Assembly (NCBI GenBank): GCA_961205875.1
Contig: OY540810.1
Location: 30,256,001-30,320,000, forward strand
Reading direction: 5' to 3'
DNA: 64,000 nucleotides
Origin: Sialis fuliginosa
Lineage: Eukaryota > Arthropoda > Insecta > Megaloptera > Sialidae
Shown here: piece after piece, positions 60,163 to 64,000 of the stretch
Layout of the letters: the number at the start of each line of letters is the position of its first letter
How positions within the stretch are numbered: the stretch's first letter is position 1
Made by a program: the position numbers and the translations under genes
Notes under the pieces: model-generated
Told to the model about the DNA's origin: nothing
The model's input: only the letters and a program-made list of their open reading frames with translations
The model's database searches: none

Positions 60163-61707
60163 TTACTTTTTCTTATGGATTTTATCAACAGTCTCAATGT
60201 ACCAGTCAGGTAAGAATGTAAATTCTGATCGATCGTTTATTTTTTTTACGTATACATTTTTTTCGTTTGGTTTGTATTCAAATTTCCAAACACTAAATGG
60301 GTCATCTTTCTTGGATTTTTCATTTGTTATTGTTTCTTTTACTCGATGTAGAAACTGGTCACAAAAATTCATGCACACTCCTGCATCCCAATGAGCCTAA
60401 AATAAATTATGAATTATTTACAGTTACAATTTAATATCAAAACTGAATTATTATCACAATAAATATTCTTCATTATAAAAAATGACTGTCATTCATTCAG
60501 AACAGAACTGTATTTTATAAAAAAATCAAGTACTTGATATAAAAATGTATGTCATGTTGCCTACTATGACTCATGATAATGGAAGTAATACCTCCATGAT
60601 CATATGATATGGAAAATCCAAACCTAAGAAAATTATGTTCAAAAAAAATTGTCGGTACAAAAATAAATTAAAAAACAATTATGTAGAACCACAGCGAGTA
60701 TAATAAATAAAAATATTATCTTACCGCTCCTAATTTGGGTAGCTCTTTAATATTAAACTTTTTTACTTCATGTACGATTCCATTATCATCTCTAAAACCA
60801 CAAATTATATCACTTATGCCAACTAAAAAACTCTGGCACCACCATTTAATAATCTTATATCGTTTAAAGCTGTTATCTTGTTTATGTGTTTCAATTCTTT
60901 TGCTTGTTTTCAACTCGATAAATTCAAGCGAATCATATTTTGTAGTTTTTATATCTATAGGAGTTTGACTCTTAATTCCATCCATTTCTGCTCCATAAAG
61001 AATAGTTAATCCGTTTAATTTTGATTCGAAAACACAACAAAATTCATTATTTTCATTGACTGGTTCTGAAGTGTTTGGCTTTTTTTTAGGAATGTCTAAA
61101 ACATAATTAACATTTTCATTTAAGTTAAAGTACCCTGAGATAACTTTTACCCAAATGTCAAAAATATCATACCTGTCAGCATATATTGTTCAAATTTATA
61201 TCCCCACGAAGAAAACATTTTATCTCTTTTAGTTGCATTTATTATACTAAGTCTTTTTGAATCGGTATCATGTTGCCACAGATAAATATTTCCTTTATAC
61301 AAAGAAGCGCATATAATCCATTCTTCATTATTAAATGGCGTACACATTAGAATAGTCATCAAGCCTCGATAACATATAAAATCCGATTGAAGAAACATGC
61401 TATCTATGTCTGATACATGCTTGTTATAGTTATGTAATATGTACGTTAGTAAATGAACAAGTTTTTCTTTGTCATTTAGGGTGCTTTCCTTTCTTATCAC
61501 ACAGTCCATGTTTTTGTTAAGATCAAAGCGAACGGGCTGACTATCAGCCACTTCTAAATACAAATACGATAGATTACTATCATCTGGTACGTATTGTCTA
61601 TTCTCATCAATACTAAAATATCCACACATCCGTGGTTTTGTTATCGTTGGAAATTTACATTTTTTTAAATTATTGACATCAGCAGATAGTGATAACGTTG
61701 AAGACAT
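60163..61707 (-). CDS. DXO: Decapping and exoribonuclease DXO/Rai1
   Basis: Three exons read on the minus strand: 61707-61173, 61095-60725 and 60396-60163, giving 379 residues (human DXO 396). Family motifs in order: FICYRGL (motif I Arg, near 111), SWGYKFEQY (Glu173), GAEMDG (Glu215, Asp217), ELKTS (Glu239, Lys241) and KWWCQSFL (Gln266), then GFRDDNG, VCMNFC and FLPDWYIE. All catalytic metal ligands are present. The enzyme removes incomplete, NAD or triphosphate 5' ends and degrades the RNA 5' to 3'. The first intron is taken as 77 bp (61172-61096); a 38-bp alternative is in frame but unusually short and fits the family alignment less well. AATAAA on this strand lies at 60069-60064. Start is the first Met of the frame. 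Confidence 0.95.
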
Positions 61708-62157
61708 TTTTATAAAGTTTAATAGATAACTAATATTAATATTTTGTACTTGTAAATCATTTACATAAGGATACGTTCTTATAATTTAAGATAATAATTG
61801 GTAATAATCACAGAACATGTAATAATAATAACTGAGATAAACAATATTAGTGACCAACTGTCAAAAGAAATAGGAAAAAACCTTTAAAAAATTAATAAAA
61901 AAACTATAACTATTTTATCCTAAATATTTTATTACATAATTGAAGCTTTCCACCTGTTTTATTTTTAAGATATTATATAATTTGATAAAATAGAAAATTA
62001 AACTAAATTACTGTTATGTATTTTTAAAACACAAGTGAGGTTATGGTTATTATGACATTTCAATGGAAATTTTGTCCGCGCTAAGGATATAGGCAGTTAA
62101 TATTATATTTGAACATCAACTATAGAACATATTAGAAAAATTCATAAAGAAGAAAAT
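61708..62157. promoter_or_regulatory. Divergent (bidirectional) promoter interval of DXO and mRpL33
   Basis: The 450 bp between two head-to-head start codons must contain both 5' UTRs and both promoters. No TATA box at a clear position or named factor site stands out; the sequence is AT-rich. A short GTCCGCGCTAAGGATA patch near 62074 is the only GC-rich spot. Function is inferred from position alone. Confidence 0.55.
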
Positions 62158-62476
62158 ATGTTTATAACAAATATACTATTAAAAAAGGTTAAAAGCAAGT
62201 ATGTATAAATAAAGTGTGTGTATTACCTGTGTAATATTTTTAAATTGCATAAATTAATTTTTCAGAGACGTTATGGTTTTAATGGAAAGTATTGTTAGTG
62301 GTCATAAATATGTACAAATAAGAGAACGATTAGCTGATAAGTTAGAAGTCATACGCTTCGATCCTTTCAGTAAGTTTATAGAACTTTGATTAGCGAATTT
62401 ATTATTAATAATAATGTGTTTTTCAGTTCAAAAGGCAAGCATTTATCGGGAAAGAAAAAAGATACGGAGCATGTAG
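62158..62476 (+). CDS. mRpL33: Mitochondrial ribosomal protein L33
   Basis: Three tiny exons, 62158-62198, 62266-62369 and 62427-62476, join to 64 residues plus TAG. Introns are 67 and 57 bp, both gt..ag, and the split codons (AA+A, A+TT) restore the frame. The protein starts MFITNILLKKVKSK and ends FIQKASIYRERKKIRSM. It matches metazoan bL33m in length and in the hallmark RERLADKLEVIRFDP and ...EkKKIRS C-terminus. It belongs to the large mitoribosomal subunit near the tRNA exit site. The zinc-binding cysteines of some bacterial L33 proteins are absent, as usual in mitochondria. AATAAA at 62520 lies 44 bp after the stop. Each exon is too short to show as a long open frame. Confidence 0.94.
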
Positions 62477-64000
62477 TTTTAGCTATGTATTGTAAATAGT
62501 ATTATTATGTTTTTCTATTAATAAATTTTTACTTGATATTTATAGTTAAACATTTATTTTCTTATAATTTTTCCTTAACACGAGCTTGCTGTAAATTAAC
62601 TATTATTAGCTTAAACTATTTCTTTAGTCTGTTTTTTGAACAGCGAAAATTTAATTAAAATCGGATCAACCATTTTTGTATCAAATCGAAATACAAAATT
62701 TTTAAATATATCAAAATGGATTATATTACCTATAAAATGATGTAGGTACAATTAAAAAAATACATTGTACGGTTGATGAAAAAAGAAGTCGTTTGAATCT
62801 TTTAATTATTTAAATCTTTTCAGTTAATCCATTCATCATATTATATGAATGATAAATTATGTATTATTATAACTTCTAATCCGTTTTTATAACTTACACT
62901 CTGTAGGAAGTGAACAAGATCAATGATATACTCACTCAATTTAATTTTTCACTGAAAAGGTTTGTTCATGTGAATTACATACTAGACCTACGGATTATTG
63001 ATATTGGGGTTGATAAAGAACAAGAACACTTAAAATTATTCAAGAAATTTTATTTCAATATTAAAGACATACGGTGACAGAAATAATGCATAGTTTCTAC
63101 CCTGTTCATTTAAAAAACTATGGTCAATAAATAAAATAAATGATTTGGCACCTCTGTTATGGTTAAAAATAATTTACAGGTTTTAGAAAGTGTTTTCAAC
63201 CAAAGGTAAAAAAAACATTATAGTTGAAAAACACTAACTAATACAATAAAAGCACAGACATCTACCAATTTACTACGTGTTTAAGAATAAAACCATATAT
63301 GATTACAAAAACCATATCTGACATCTTGATTTCCTTTGGACATTGATATTGAACCTAAATAAGTCAATATAATAAGTATTTAACTAACTGTATATGTATC
63401 GGATTATTTTTGATGTACTTGACTTATAGACTAACTAAAGTTTCTTAATTTTGGAAGAATACTAAATTATCAAACAGGAAACTTTTTTGTATCTACTCCA
63501 TTTATTTTTACTGTTCAGACATGGTGGTTATAATTATATATTAATACCTTTGTTCTAATACCACACACGAAAATTATTAGGGAAAATAAGTTTTTTATTG
63601 TTTCTTTATCCAATGGTTATACATACCACATAATTTAGAAACATTTATTTATATTAGACCTAGGCTGACATAATCAGTTTTTTCATTCTCCTGTTCAAAT
63701 TCTATTCTATTATATATTTGATATTAGAACAAAGGTATCGATATGATAATATTCTAACACTGCACGATATGAAATGTATACATACTTATTTTTTGTAATA
63801 TATAAATATATATACTATTATTTTTATAAAATCGATACATATCATACACACCTTTAATATAAATTGATTGATGTTTTTAGCTACCATTACAGTGATTTGT
63901 TTATTGAAAGTAAATTGGCCGATGTTCTATATCTAAATTTGTCGCAACATGAGGGATATTCTACTTTAAATGTTAATTTTTTAGTGCATTTTTTTAAATA
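62477..64000. other. AT-rich flank with no recognised gene
   Basis: After the mRpL33 polyadenylation signal I see no coding exon, no clear repeat pair and no RNA gene to the end of the window. Confidence 0.6.

Noticed and set aside
61135-61172. 38-bp intron option in DXO
   Set aside because: It is in frame and would add GYFNLNENVNYVL, but is shorter than normal insect introns; the 77-bp intron gives a better match to the DXO family.
1-64000. CRISPR arrays, rRNA, tRNA or bacterial operons
   Set aside because: None seen; the tandem repeats present lack regular short repeats with unique spacers, and the genes are spliced eukaryotic genes.

Overview
This is a 64-kb, strongly AT-rich stretch of animal, almost certainly insect, nuclear DNA. 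It has spliced genes with gt..ag introns, a large cell-surface receptor of the LRP4 type, the DXO/Rai1 decapping nuclease, mitochondrial ribosomal protein L33, and a heavy load of DNA-transposon debris including an open P-element/THAP transposase. The base composition and short 3' introns would suit a hemipteran, but I cannot fix the order from sequence alone.

Layout. From 1 to 14460 no gene could be supported; the interval holds MITEs, palindromes, tandem repeats, a decayed hAT transposon and two long foldback elements. From 14461 to 56212 (+) lies LRP4. Twenty-seven coding exons join in frame to about 2,012 residues, and the signal-peptide exon(s) are missing, either upstream of the window or unrecognised. 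The first four visible exons are far apart and separated by repeat-filled introns. A 23.1-kb intron (26021-49119) carries an antisense P-type transposase gene (38261-40981) and a dense cluster of palindromic elements. The remaining 23 exons sit in only 7.1 kb with introns of 55-192 bp. From 56213 to 60162 is the LRP4 3' flank with one small Tc1/mariner-type MITE. At 60163-61707 (-) is DXO in three exons, and at 62158-62476 (+) is mRpL33 in three very short exons. These two are divergent and share a 450-bp gap. The last 1.5 kb shows no gene.

The host genes do not form an operon. LRP4 is a synaptic or Wnt-type surface receptor, DXO is an RNA 5'-end quality-control enzyme and mRpL33 is a mitoribosome part. 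The most notable architecture is the number of long inverted-repeat (foldback) elements inside LRP4 introns, several with arms of hundreds of bases, one interrupted by two separate small hairpin elements. All coordinates were counted by eye. Exon boundaries were checked by reading-frame arithmetic across every junction; repeat boundaries may be off by a few bases.
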